Shown here: positions 1 to 8,057 of the stretch, in pieces
Position numbering within the stretch: the first letter of the stretch is position 1
How the letters are laid out: every line of letters begins with the position of its first letter
Assembly (NCBI GenBank): GCA_963733945.1
Contig: CAVTFD010000021.1
Coordinates: forward strand, 62,001 to 126,000
Length of the DNA stretch: 64,000 nucleotides
Reading direction: 5' to 3'
Source of the DNA: AP-15 sp963733945
GTDB taxonomy: Bacteria; Pseudomonadota; Alphaproteobacteria; ATCC43930; CGMCC-115725
The notes under the pieces: generated by a model
What the model was told of the DNA's origin: nothing
The model's input: only the letters and a program-made list of their open reading frames with translations
The model's database searches: none
Program-made: the position numbers and the translations under genes

Positions 1-1
1 G

Positions 2-679
2 GTCGCCGACATCGAACGGCTCCGAATCGAGCTGGGCGTTGAAAAATGGCTGGTCTTTGGCGGCTCCTGGGGCTCGACCCTGGCGCTCGATTATGCCGAA
101 ACCCATCCCGGGCGCTGCGCCGGGCTCGTTCTGCGCGGGATCTTCCTATGCAGAGCCGAGGAAATCGACTGGTTCCTCTATGGCGTGCGCAGGGTCTTTC
201 CCGAGGCTTGGCGCAGCTTCGTCGAATTTCTTCCCGAAGGCGAGCGCGGCGATATCCTTAATGCCTATCACCGCCGTCTGCTCGATCCGGACCCGGCCAT
301 CCATATGCCGGCGGCGCGCGCTTGGGGTACTTATGAGGGTGCCTGTTCGACTTTGTTGCCGAACCCCGAGACCGTCACAGCCTTTGGCGAGGAGCGGCTG
401 GCTTTGGGTCTGGCGCGCATCGAGGCGCATTTTTTCCGCAACTACCTTTTCGTCGGCGAGCGCGATCTGATCGCCAGAGTGAGGCATATTCGCCATTTGC
501 CGGGGATCATCGTACAGGGCCGCTATGACATGGTTTGCCCGATCGGCAGCGCCGACGAGCTCGCTCGCGCCTGGCCCGAGGTCGAATACGTGATCGTTCC
601 CGACGCCGGGCATTCGGCGATGGAGCCCGGGATCCGCGGGCAGTTGGTGTTGGCGACCGAGCGCATGAAGCGGCTCTAA
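2..679 (+). CDS. pip: Proline iminopeptidase, 5'-truncated by window start
   Basis: This is the C-terminal ~225 residues of an alpha/beta hydrolase; about 90 N-terminal residues lie before the window. The nucleophile elbow GGSWGS is at the 20th-25th visible codons, in the tryptophan-containing form typical of prolyl iminopeptidases, which cleave N-terminal proline from peptides in the cytoplasm. The other triad residues fit: Asp in GRYD and His in AGHSAMEPG near the end. The frame is open from the second base to the TAA at 677-679. The family is clear from the elbow and the late QGRYDMVCP segment. The symbol is by family only. Confidence 0.85.
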   Translation, partial: VADIERLRIELGVEKWLVFGGSWGSTLALDYAETHPGRCAGLVLRGIFLCRAEEIDWFLYGVRRVFPEAWRSFVEFLPEGERGDILNAYHRRLLDPDPAIHMPAARAWGTYEGACSTLLPNPETVTAFGEERLALGLARIEAHFFRNYLFVGERDLIARVRHIRHLPGIIVQGRYDMVCPIGSADELARAWPEVEYVIVPDAGHSAMEPGIRGQLVLATERMKRL

Positions 680-843
680 CCCGGGCCGGCGAGCCGGTTA
701 CTCTCACGTCAGACAACGGTAAGGCTCGGCCGGATTTAGGCCGGCTCTCGCCGTGGAAATAAGCTGACGAGTTTTACTTGCCGGAACGAGTTCTGAAGTG
801 CAATGGTTGCGATCAACTGTTGCGCAATGAACAGGAGTAGAAT

Positions 844-1386
844 TTGCCCCTGAGGAGAGGCGTGAACCGCGCGGGAATGGGGATGCTCCTCATCCTCGGT
901 ATGATAGCCGCGCGGTCCGCGGGGGCTCAGGTCACCTTTGGTTCGCCCGGCGATCCGCCGCGCGTCGCGCTCGGCGGCGGCGCTTTCGACGTGCTGCCCG
1001 ATTCGAAAAAGCCGCACGCCACTGCCGTGGGCCTGATCGAGAGCGAGTACCGCTTTGGCGACGTATGGTGGATTTTATCGCCGTTCGTCGGCGTCATGGG
1101 GACCGGCCAGGGCGCCTTCTACGGATATTTCGGGTTCGGCTTCGACATCAATTTTCCCCACGGCATAGTCCTGACGCCGACCGTCGCGGGGGGTTATTTC
1201 GACGAGGGCCAGGGTCTCAACCTCGGGTCGTGGTGGGAGTTCCGCACCGGCGCCGAACTCGCTTATCGCTTCGCCGACCAGAGACGCATCGGCGTCGGCT
1301 TTTATCACATCTCGAATGCCGGACTCGGCAATAAAGACCCCGGCGAAGAGATGGCCAACCTCGTCTTTACTGTACCGTTCCAATGA
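844..1386 (+). CDS. PagL-like lipid A 3-O-deacylase (acyloxyacyl hydrolase)
   Basis: This 180-residue outer-membrane beta-barrel protein probably removes the 3-O acyl chain of lipid A. A signal peptide ends near AGAQ (residues 26-29). The C-terminal YHISNAGLG...PGEE carries the His-x-Ser pair and the Glu of the PagL catalytic triad, and Asn-Ala-Gly is the family signature. Aromatic-rich alternating strands such as FYGYFGFGF fit a small barrel. The start is TTG with AGGAG six bases upstream (833-837). A GTG at 862 with its own GAGGAG is an equally possible start and leaves the signal peptide intact. It stands alone between convergent or unrelated genes. Confidence 0.82.
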   Translation: MPLRRGVNRAGMGMLLILGMIAARSAGAQVTFGSPGDPPRVALGGGAFDVLPDSKKPHATAVGLIESEYRFGDVWWILSPFVGVMGTGQGAFYGYFGFGFDINFPHGIVLTPTVAGGYFDEGQGLNLGSWWEFRTGAELAYRFADQRRIGVGFYHISNAGLGNKDPGEEMANLVFTVPFQ

Positions 1387-1470
1387 CCGTCGGCGGTGAG
1401 CCTTGCACCGCGGCTGTCGAACGCGCCGGCCGGCCGGCGATTTGATCGAGCCGAGCCCACACTCCGCAGG

Positions 1471-1788
1471 TTAGGGCAGGGGCGGGCGGCGGTCGCGTTC
1501 GGGTGCAATCTCGTCGATCGCTTGGGCCAACTTTACGTCGCGCTCGCTGACCCCCTCGACATCGTGGGTAGACAGCACGATTTCGACCCGATTGTAGACA
1601 TTGAACAGCTCGGGATGGTGGTCCATCTTTTCGGCCAGCAGCGCAATCCGCGATATGAAGCCCCAGGCCTCCGAGAAATTGCTGAAATGATAGCTTTTGC
1701 GGATCGCGTCGCGGTCGGCGACCTCGACCCAGCCGTGGAGTTCGTGAAGTGCCGCGTGCCGCGCTGCCCCGACCAGCTTCTCGACCAT
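1471..1788 (-). CDS. phhB: Pterin-4a-carbinolamine dehydratase
   Basis: This 105-residue protein matches the usual length of the family, which dehydrates 4a-hydroxytetrahydropterin to recycle the pterin cofactor of aromatic amino acid hydroxylases. The central signature is plain: KMDHHPELFNVYN followed by STHDV and the C-terminal SERDVKLAQAID. The two adjacent histidines are the catalytic pair of the family. ATG at 1788 is preceded by GGGAGAG. It is divergent from the zincin gene at 1863, with 74 bases between. No phenylalanine hydroxylase is visible nearby, so the enzyme may serve another pterin-dependent reaction. Confidence 0.93.
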   Translation of the reverse strand: MVEKLVGAARHAALHELHGWVEVADRDAIRKSYHFSNFSEAWGFISRIALLAEKMDHHPELFNVYNRVEIVLSTHDVEGVSERDVKLAQAIDEIAPERDRRPPLP

Positions 1789-1862
1789 ATCGCTCTCCCA
1801 TTTTCGTCGCCTCGAATTGAAGTGCGCGATGGGGCGCGCGAGGTCAAGCGCGCGGTGACGGC

Positions 1863-2255
1863 ATGACCCCGCAAACAGCGCCGACCCTGGCCGATATCGA
1901 GGAACTCGCCAACCGCGCCCTCGGCACGATCCCGCACCGGCTCAAACGCCACCTCGGCGAGGTCGTGATCCGGGTCGAGGAGTTTCCCGACGAAGAGACC
2001 GAACAGGCGATGGGCCTCGACAGCCCGTTCGACATTCTCGGCCTCTATCGCGGCGTCGCCCTGCCGCATAAGAGCGTCAGCGACCCGCGCCCGCATATGG
2101 ACATGATCTTTCTCTACCGCCGGCCGATCCTGGACTATTGGTGCGAAACCGGCGAAAACCTGGCCCATCTGGTGCGCCACGTGCTGATCCACGAAATCGG
2201 CCATCATTTCGGCTTCAGCGACGACGACATGGCGCGGATCGAGACCTCGGACTGA
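1863..2255 (+). CDS. Zincin-like metallopeptidase family protein
   Basis: This small 130-residue soluble protein carries the zinc-binding HEIGHHFG motif near residues 109-116, followed by the FSDDDM tail typical of the bacterial metallopeptidase family formerly called DUF1025. In HExxH the glutamate is the catalytic base and the two histidines bind zinc; the third ligand is probably one of the Asp residues of SDDDM. No signal peptide is seen, so it is cytoplasmic. The last 41 bases overlap the convergent uracil-DNA glycosylase gene. Substrate unknown. Confidence 0.85.
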   Translation: MTPQTAPTLADIEELANRALGTIPHRLKRHLGEVVIRVEEFPDEETEQAMGLDSPFDILGLYRGVALPHKSVSDPRPHMDMIFLYRRPILDYWCETGENLAHLVRHVLIHEIGHHFGFSDDDMARIETSD

Positions 2256-2868
2256 GCACTTCGCCGACCCGGCTGCGCAGCGCGGGTAGTACCTCGTTCT
2301 CGAACCAGGGGTTGGCGCGCAGCCATAACGCGGTGCGCCAGCTTGGATGCGGCAGCACGAACACCGCCGGTAGAAACTCGCGCCAGCGTCCGATCGCCTC
2401 GGTCATCGAGCCTTTTCGGGTCGAAGGCTGGTAATAGTTGACCGCGTAGCTGCCCACCAGCAAGGTCAGTTCGACCGCTGGCAGCAGGGCGCGCAGCGGC
2501 GCGTGCCATAACGGCGCGCATTCGCGGCGCGGCGGCAGGTCCCCGCCATTGCCGGCGCGTCCGGGATAGCAGAACCCCATCCCCATAACCGCGACGCGGG
2601 TTTCGTCATAGAAGGTTTCGCGATCAAGCCCGAGCCAATCGCGCAGCCGGTCGCCGCTAGGGTCGTCGAACGACACGCCGCTCTCGTGCACCCGCGCCCC
2701 CGGCGCCTGGCTGACGACCAAGAGCCCGGCCGAAGGGCGGCCGCGCACGATCGGGCGGGGGCCGAGCGGCAAATGCGCCGCGCACACCGTGCAGGCCCGG
2801 ATCTCGACGAGAAGGCGGTCGAAATCGTCGTTCTTCGCGCTGGTGGCGGCGGTTCGTGTCTGCGTCAT
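2215..2868 (-). CDS. Uracil-DNA glycosylase family protein
   Basis: This protein of about 217 residues is related to family 4/5 uracil-DNA glycosylases. N-terminal cysteines in ACTVCAAHLPLG fit half of a 4Fe-4S site, and a third is in GFCYPG and a fourth in RREC. The substrate pocket motif appears as SQAPGARVHESG with FDDPSGDRLRDWLG after it. The late active-site loop reads HPSWRT where relatives usually have HPSPRN, followed by the conserved NPWFE. I chose the ATG at 2868 (MTQTRT); an in-frame ATG at 2898 would add ten residues. Its 3' end overlaps the convergent zincin gene by 41 bases, so the extreme C-terminus (rich in Arg and Ser) is probably non-essential. Confidence 0.8.
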   Translation of the reverse strand: MTQTRTAATSAKNDDFDRLLVEIRACTVCAAHLPLGPRPIVRGRPSAGLLVVSQAPGARVHESGVSFDDPSGDRLRDWLGLDRETFYDETRVAVMGMGFCYPGRAGNGGDLPPRRECAPLWHAPLRALLPAVELTLLVGSYAVNYYQPSTRKGSMTEAIGRWREFLPAVFVLPHPSWRTALWLRANPWFENEVLPALRSRVGEVLSPRSRSAPCRRR

Positions 2869-2920
2869 GCCCGCGGACTCGGGCTGGGTGGGCGGCAACT
2901 CGCGCGGGACGGTCGATGCT

Positions 2921-3283
2921 TCACTGCGTCAGCTGTTTCGGATCGCTGATAACGATTTCCGGCAAGCCGCGTTTCTGTTGGATTTTTCCAGACACGCAGA
3001 CGCGTTTGCCGCGCAGCGACGCTTCCGGCGTCCCGAACTTCGTCCGGTCGTCGCCAAAGATCACGGCGGTGAAGACTTGATCAGGATACGGCTTTCCGAA
3101 GTCCAGGAAAGTTGGCTGCGATTGCAGACCGGCATCGAACTTGGCCGACGCGACCACACCGCAGACCGTGGCGGTCTCGCCAACATGGTGCGCCGCGTCT
3201 TCCGCGCGCAGATCAGCCGCGCTGGCCGGCAGCGCGCATAGTCCAAATACCGCCGAGGCTGCGATCATCTTCACGCCGCTCAT
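2921..3283 (-). CDS. Exported OB-fold-like hypothetical protein
   Basis: This 120-residue protein has a clear signal peptide (MIAASAVFGLCALPASA, cleavage after ASA near residue 23). The mature part, with segments HHVGETATVCGVV, PTFLDFGKPYPDQVFTAVIFG and RGKRVCVSGKI, reads like the small secreted OB-fold/nuclease-associated proteins found in many proteobacteria. Two cysteines (in TVCGVV and RVCVSG) could form a periplasmic disulfide. Function unknown; a nucleic-acid-binding role is only inferred from fold resemblance. ATG at 3283. It lies upstream of, and codirectional with, the glycosylase gene, with 52 bases between. Confidence 0.65.
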   Translation of the reverse strand: MSGVKMIAASAVFGLCALPASAADLRAEDAAHHVGETATVCGVVASAKFDAGLQSQPTFLDFGKPYPDQVFTAVIFGDDRTKFGTPEASLRGKRVCVSGKIQQKRGLPEIVISDPKQLTQ

Positions 3284-3544
3284 CGCCGTCTCCGACTCTG
3301 TCGAGCTTGCCCGGAGTTCCCGTTGAGACAGCTGTCTAACTCGCCGCCGGGCACGAAGCTAGACAAGATCCCAAACCTTACATGAACATAAATTCCTGGC
3401 ATAATCCCGCGTGAGAACATCTAGGGGGTAAGTAAGAAGGTTCCTCCAGGCGCAGATCTCAGGAGGCAGGCTGTCGTTCTGTGAATTGGTAATTCCATTT
3501 CGGCCGGACTATCTTCGCTCAAACCGCGACATATGGAGGGCGAG

Positions 3545-4726
3545 GTGAGCGATACGCCGACGATGGTGGCGCTCGGCGAGGATTATCCCGAGCTGCGCCA
3601 ATCGGTCCGCAAGATCTGCGAGCACTATCCCGGCGCCTACTGGCGCAAGCTCGAAGCCGAGCAGGCCTATCCGACCGAGTTCATCGAGGAATTGACCGAG
3701 AGCGGCTTTCTCGCCTCGCTGATCCCCGAGGAATATGGCGGCTCCGGCCTGCCGTTGCGCGCCGCCGCGGTGATCCTCGAAGAGATCAACGCCTCGGGCT
3801 GCACCGCCAGCCAGGGCCACGCCCAGATGTACATCATGGGCACGCTGCTTGCGGCACGGCAGCGCGGAGCAGAAAGCAGCGCTACCTGCCCAAGATCGCC
3901 TCCGGCGAATTGCGCCTGCAGGCCTTCGGCGTCACCGAGCCGACCACCGGCTCCGACACGACCAAGCTCAAGACCCGCGCGGTGCGCGACGGCAACCACT
4001 ACGTCGTCAACGGGCAGAAGGTGTGGACCTCGCGCGCCCGCCACTCCGACCTGATGCTGCTGCTGGCGCGCACGACCCCGGTCGAGGAGGTCAAGCGCCG
4101 CACCGACGGGCTCTCGGTGTTTCTGTCGATCTGCGCGAGAACCTCGGGCAAGGGCGTCGAGATCCGGCCGATCGAGGCGATGATCAACCACAACACCACC
4201 GAGGTGTTCTTCGACAATCTGAAGGTGCCGGCCGAAAGCCTGATCGGCGAGGAGGGCAAGGGCTTCCGCTACATCCTCGACGGCATGAACGCCGAGCGCA
4301 TCCTGGTCGCCCAGGAATGCATCGGCGACGGCCGCTGGCTCCTCAAAAAGGGCATCGACTACGCCAAGGAGCGGGTCGTCTTCGACCGGCCGATCGGCCA
4401 GAACCAGGGGGTGCAGTTCCCGCTGGCGCGCGCCTATGCCGAACTGGAGGCGGCCGACATGATCTGCCGCCGCGCCGCCGCGCTGTTCGACGCCGGCGAG
4501 GAATGCGGCGCCGACGCCAACATGGCGAAGCTGCTGGCCTCGGAAGCGACCTGGCACGCCGCCGAGGCGACCTTCGCAGACCTATGGCGGCTTCGCCTTC
4601 GCCAAGGAATACGACATCGAGCGCAAATGGCGCGAAGTGCGGCTCTACCAGACCGCGCCGATCTCGACCAACCTGATCCTCGCCTATATCGGCCAGCACG
4701 TCCTGGGGATGCCGCGCTCGTATTGA
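3545..4726 (+). pseudogene. Acyl-CoA dehydrogenase, three single-base frameshifts
   Basis: The region encodes a ~393-residue acyl-CoA dehydrogenase, but the frame changes three times. The N-terminus (frame 2) runs to MGTLL at 3850. An extra T there gives RHGSAEQK in frame 3. An extra A in the AAA at 3873-3875 gives QRYLPKIASGELRLQ in frame 1. An extra G at 4576 returns to frame 2 for the C-terminal TYGGFAFAKEYDIERKWR and the TGA at 4724. The sum of +3 restores the original frame. Family signatures are intact: FGVTEPTTGSDT (FAD/substrate loop), NGQKVWTSRA and YGGFAFAKEYDIER. I start at GTG 3545, seven bases after GGAGGG; ATG 3533 is possible. It is either a decayed gene or a place with sequencing errors. 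Confidence 0.8.
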
Positions 4727-4852
4727 GACGGGCCGGCGTCTTTTTGATTTCTGGCGGGATGACGCCCGCCATGTTGTTCGCGTAAAATCGAGGCTCGCGC
4801 CGGTGTGCGGAGCGCTCGGTGGGGTCGATCTGCCGACAGAGAGGAGTTCGAG

Positions 4853-5185
4853 ATGCTGGCGATGTGGGTCAAGGTCCGGGTAAAGCCGGAGGCGCGCGAG
4901 CGTTTTCTGAAGGCGATCGAGGTCGATGCTCTCGGCTCCGAGCGCGACGAGCCGGGGTGTATGCGCTTTAATGTGCTGCAGGACCAGGCCGACCAAAACG
5001 TTTATTACTTTTACGAAGTCTATCGCGACGCGGCGGCGCTCGAGGCGCACCGCGCCGCGCCGCACTACGCCGTCTGGCGCGCCGCCGCCGACACTTTGGA
5101 CGGTCCGCCCGAAGCAACGCGCACACAGACCGTCTTTCCTGCTGCGGTCGGGTACTGGGAGCAAAGCGGCGCCCCTTCCGCCTGA
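4853..5185 (+). CDS. Antibiotic biosynthesis monooxygenase (ABM)-domain protein
   Basis: This 110-residue protein has the dimeric alpha/beta ABM fold of the YgiN/quinol monooxygenase type: it starts MLAMWVKVRVKPEARERF, then GCMRFNVLQDQ, VYYFYEVYRDAAALEAHRA and PHYAVWR, which are the four standard blocks. Such proteins act on quinols or polyketides without metal or cofactor, but the substrate here cannot be read from sequence. The ATG at 4853 has GAGAGAGGAG just upstream; a longer in-frame start at 4805 lacks a good ribosome site. It follows the broken acyl-CoA dehydrogenase by 126 bases in the same direction and could share its transcript. Confidence 0.85.
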   Translation: MLAMWVKVRVKPEARERFLKAIEVDALGSERDEPGCMRFNVLQDQADQNVYYFYEVYRDAAALEAHRAAPHYAVWRAAADTLDGPPEATRTQTVFPAAVGYWEQSGAPSA

Positions 5186-5489
5186 CCGACGTCGGCAGAG
5201 GAATAGTATGGCGGCTGGCTCAGTTTCCGCTGCTTCGCGACCACGCGCCTAAGCCGACTGGAACGCGGCCCCGTCGCCATCGGCCTGACATCGCCATGTC
5301 TGCTGATTTACGTTGACCGGCGAGCCTGAAAAGCGCACGCTCATGATCAACGGAAGTGTACCCCAAAAGTGTAAGAGAACACAGTGAGAATCCGCCTGCC
5401 ATATCATATGTCTCGCGGCACTTGTCTCATTATCATAGACTAGAGGGCTTCGGAAGAGTGTCCTGTGCCACAAATATGGAGAACTCACG
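5186..5489. other. 304-base intergenic stretch before the PEP-CTERM gene
   Basis: No convincing gene. The GC content falls compared with the flanks, with AT-rich words such as catatcatatg and cattatcatagac in the second half, which would suit a promoter for the gene at 5490. I see no clear repeat or transposase fragment. Confidence 0.4.
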
Positions 5490-6090
5490 ATGCGCTTCTG
5501 TTCCCTGGTTGTTCTAGCCTCCGGCTTGCTTTGGCTTTCCAGCCAGCCAGTCGCCGCCGGTATCGTCCAATACAACTATGTCGGCATGCCCTTCGCAGTC
5601 ACAAGCGGCTCACCGCCGTCTTCGGTGACCAATATCAGCGGGGACTTTCAGTTTAACCAAGCTCTGGTTCCCCTGCCGACCTCTGCGCCCGACGACATCA
5701 CCAGCTTGATTACAGCCTTTTCGTTTACGGACGGAAATCAGACGCTGACCAAGCTGAACACCTCGTCCTTCTCGTTCCAGGTCACGTTGGATAGCTCCGG
5801 CGCTTTGGTCAGCCCGTGGGAGATTAACATCGGCGATCTCTCGAGCGGGCCAGGAACTCCAGACATTTTCGCTTACACCCAGTCAATGTGGCGACAACAC
5901 TACCGGAGCGAATGGCTATATGGCCACGATCCAATGCTTTACGGGTGTCGATAATGCCGGCACGTGGACCGGTCCCATACCCGTGGTGGGCACCCCGGCG
6001 CCTGTGCCTGAACCGCCCTCTGTTGCCCTGCTTGCCGGAAGCATCGGTTTGCTCGGGCTCGGCTGGGCTCGCTCGGTTCGCCGGCGGTAG
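5490..6090 (+). pseudogene. PEP-CTERM sorting-signal protein, one frameshift
   Basis: The protein starts with a signal peptide (cleavage after VAAG, near residue 24) and continues as a Ser/Thr-rich beta-strand protein. In frame 3 it runs to IFAYT near 5878. An extra C in the CCC at 5878-5880 shifts it into frame 1, where SQCGDNTTGANGY and VGTPAPVPEP follow. The C-terminus is a complete PEP-CTERM signal: PEP near 6007, a hydrophobic span (VALLAGSIGLLGLGWA) and the basic end RSVRRR before TAG at 6088. Such signals route proteins to exosortase in bacteria that make exopolysaccharide. No exosortase is in this window. Without repair the frame-3 product (154 residues) lacks the signal. Confidence 0.72.
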
Positions 6091-6124
6091 TTTGACGTCG
6101 CAAACCAACAAGGGGACAGTTTAT

Positions 6125-6580
6125 ATGAAAAATCACTGGGCTATGGGGCTCGCGACCCTTGCCCTGGCCGCAATCATGTTTCCGCCGCGCGCCCATGCGA
6201 GCAGCAATCTCGCCGCCGGCGGGTTCGATGAATCCGATCCGGCCGGCCAGTCCTTTAACGATACTGGGATTTGCCGATTGTTTACCGGGCCGCGCGGGGA
6301 TCTGCCCGCCGGACAGTTCATGATGACGTTGGGCGACCACAATTCATCCGATTACACCGAGTTGCAGGTTACCGGGAAAGTCGAGACCGGGCTGTTGGGC
6401 GCAATCGAAGGCCAGAATTTACACCTCGTCCCTGACAATTCGCTGGCCGTTCAATTCTTTGAAAATTCACTGCAGAATCAGCTCGGCAGCTCGGCGGTTG
6501 GTTTCACCTTGCACGGCTTGACGGCGAAGGTGAGCCAAAATCGCTGCCGGGGCATGTCGACGAATTCGACTGTAATGTGA
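6125..6580 (+). CDS. Exported hypothetical protein, possibly the N-terminal half of the next gene
   Basis: The 151-residue product opens with a clear signal peptide (ALAAIMFPPRAHASS, cleavage near residue 26). The mature part is a Gly/Asn/Ser-rich beta-type sequence (ELQVTGKVETGLLGAIEG) with two cysteines. I do not recognise a family. The stop at 6578-6580 overlaps the GTG of the next frame. The last dozen residues look unnatural, while frame 1 just upstream of that GTG reads smoothly as GHVDEFDCNVSLTG, so a missing base near 6520-6545 may have split one ~520-residue secreted protein. It follows the PEP-CTERM gene by 34 bases and is probably cotranscribed. Confidence 0.6.
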   Translation: MKNHWAMGLATLALAAIMFPPRAHASSNLAAGGFDESDPAGQSFNDTGICRLFTGPRGDLPAGQFMMTLGDHNSSDYTELQVTGKVETGLLGAIEGQNLHLVPDNSLAVQFFENSLQNQLGSSAVGFTLHGLTAKVSQNRCRGMSTNSTVM

Positions 6581-7686
6581 GTTTAACGGGCCGCCTGACC
6601 GGCGATACGATGGGCACATTCCCGGTCAGCGTTGCCTTCCATGGTCTGGGACAATATTTCCCGGCCGCAGAAACGCCGCTGCAATCGCCGAGACCGAGAC
6701 CGAGAACGGCTGTGCTCGCTGCAGCCGCCGATCCGTCGTGCCCTACAGAGTCACTGGCGCCGGCCGGCTTGGCGCCGCTGAACGGCGCCCAATGCTCGAC
6801 GCCAAACTGCCTGATCAATTTCAAGGGTTACCAATGGTGGACCAGCTACGACTATTTCGGTCCGCCATTTCCGCAGCAAAGCTACTTTTGGAACGCGAAT
6901 AACCAATGGAGCCCGAAAAACGCCTTTGTCGATAGCGCCGGCCTGCATCTGCGGATCCAAACCCAGGATACCGGCGGCGGCCCCAAACCTTCGGCGGCAG
7001 AAGTCGTTGCCATGTTCAATGCGGACGGCTCGCAAGCCAATCTCGGCTACGGTGTTTATTTGGTGGTTGCTCAGGTGACGTCGGCGACATCATGGGACAA
7101 GCTCGACCCCAATGCTGCCTTTGGCGCCTTCACCTACGAGCGCGTCGGGACTAGTGGCGCGGGCACCGGCGACGCCAATAATCCTTATCGTGAGCTCGAC
7201 CTCGCGGAAATCTCCCACTGGGGCTATGCCGGCCCTACGCTCCCGCCGAGCCCGCCTAACTCCCTTCCGCCCTCCTGCGTCACAGCCGGTGGCAAGCCAT
7301 TGCTCGACCCGCGGCTGTGCACCGGCAACTCGCAATTCACCTTGCAGATTTGGGACAAGGCGCCCGACAATCTGCATCGGTATTCGATAAGTCCCGGGAT
7401 CAACACTGTAACTCTGGTCATGATTTGGCCGGGGGCAAACCAACCCGTTACTTTCAGGCAATATGACGGTGCCTACACGCTGGCGAGTTTGCCTGTCAAT
7501 CCGACAAACGCATGGACCACCTCGACGACGGACAACCCGTTCATCCCGGCCACGGCGTGCGAGCGGTTCCACCTGAACTTCTGGCAGGGCAACTTCCCGG
7601 ACGCCGCCGGTGGGTTCAATCCGCCGCCGGCCACGATACCGCAGGAGGTGGTCGTCACCGATTTCGAGTTCAAACCACTCCCGTGA
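6577..7686 (+). CDS. GH16-like concanavalin-type glucanase/lectin-domain protein
   Basis: This 369-residue frame contains a jelly-roll region with the segment NPYRELDLAEISHWG near residue 203-216. The ELDLAE core matches the E-x-D-x-x-E catalytic pattern of glycoside hydrolase family 16 (nucleophile Glu206, Asp208, acid/base Glu211). Aromatic-rich surroundings (YQWWTSYDYFG, SYFWNANNQW) and the later TLVMIWPGANQPVTFRQYDG also fit this fold, which acts on beta-glucans or galactans. It has no signal peptide of its own; the upstream frame, overlapping by four bases, supplies one, so the two are either coupled or one broken gene. Pairing with a PEP-CTERM gene suggests a role at an exopolysaccharide surface. 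Specific substrate unknown. Confidence 0.6.
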   Translation: MSLTGRLTGDTMGTFPVSVAFHGLGQYFPAAETPLQSPRPRPRTAVLAAAADPSCPTESLAPAGLAPLNGAQCSTPNCLINFKGYQWWTSYDYFGPPFPQQSYFWNANNQWSPKNAFVDSAGLHLRIQTQDTGGGPKPSAAEVVAMFNADGSQANLGYGVYLVVAQVTSATSWDKLDPNAAFGAFTYERVGTSGAGTGDANNPYRELDLAEISHWGYAGPTLPPSPPNSLPPSCVTAGGKPLLDPRLCTGNSQFTLQIWDKAPDNLHRYSISPGINTVTLVMIWPGANQPVTFRQYDGAYTLASLPVNPTNAWTTSTTDNPFIPATACERFHLNFWQGNFPDAAGGFNPPPATIPQEVVVTDFEFKPLP

Positions 7687-7865
7687 ATACCGCTTGGGAT
7701 GTCGGTCTAAGCGAGGGTGATTAAGCTTGCCTAGCCGGGGCCAGGCGTCGCCGGCCCTATGGTCGAATGCTTTCGCCTACGTGCGGAACGGATTTTGCCA
7801 TAAAGGTGTCGTAGCTTCCTGGCGAGCGATATTTCGGCAGAGGGCATACTTGTGATGCAGCGATT

Positions 7866-8046
7866 ATTGTTTTCCCGGTTCGCGGGATTTAATTTCCGGG
7901 CACGTCGAAAAATTTCCCGGTTCAGCCAAATAAATTCCCGGTTCCTCGCCACGGGAATTGCCTGGCAACACATTGAAGAAACTCGCAGAAATCTGTGCTC
8001 AAACCCCCGAAGCGAGCAAATTTCCCGGTTACACGGGAATTCGTCC
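7866..8046. repeat. TTCCCGG clustered palindromic repeat, copy A
   Basis: About 180 bases carry seven or so TTCCCGG/CCGGGAA units in both orientations, separated by 10-60 bases. The last unit is TTCCCGGTTACACGGGAATT at 8022-8041. Copy B at 59872-60064 contains the same 20 bases, and also shares AATTCCCGGTTC-N6-ACGGGAATTGC followed by CATTGA and AAATC at nearly identical spacing, so the two are related by descent. Small open frames across it are probably not genes. It separates the PEP-CTERM/GH16 patch from the MetE-like gene. Confidence 0.8.
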
Positions 8047-8057
8047 CCACCCCAGGC

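Noticed and set aside
7866..8046. CRISPR array (copy A of the TTCCCGG repeat)
   Set aside because: Units are 7-20 bases, in mixed orientation and irregular spacing, with no cas genes.
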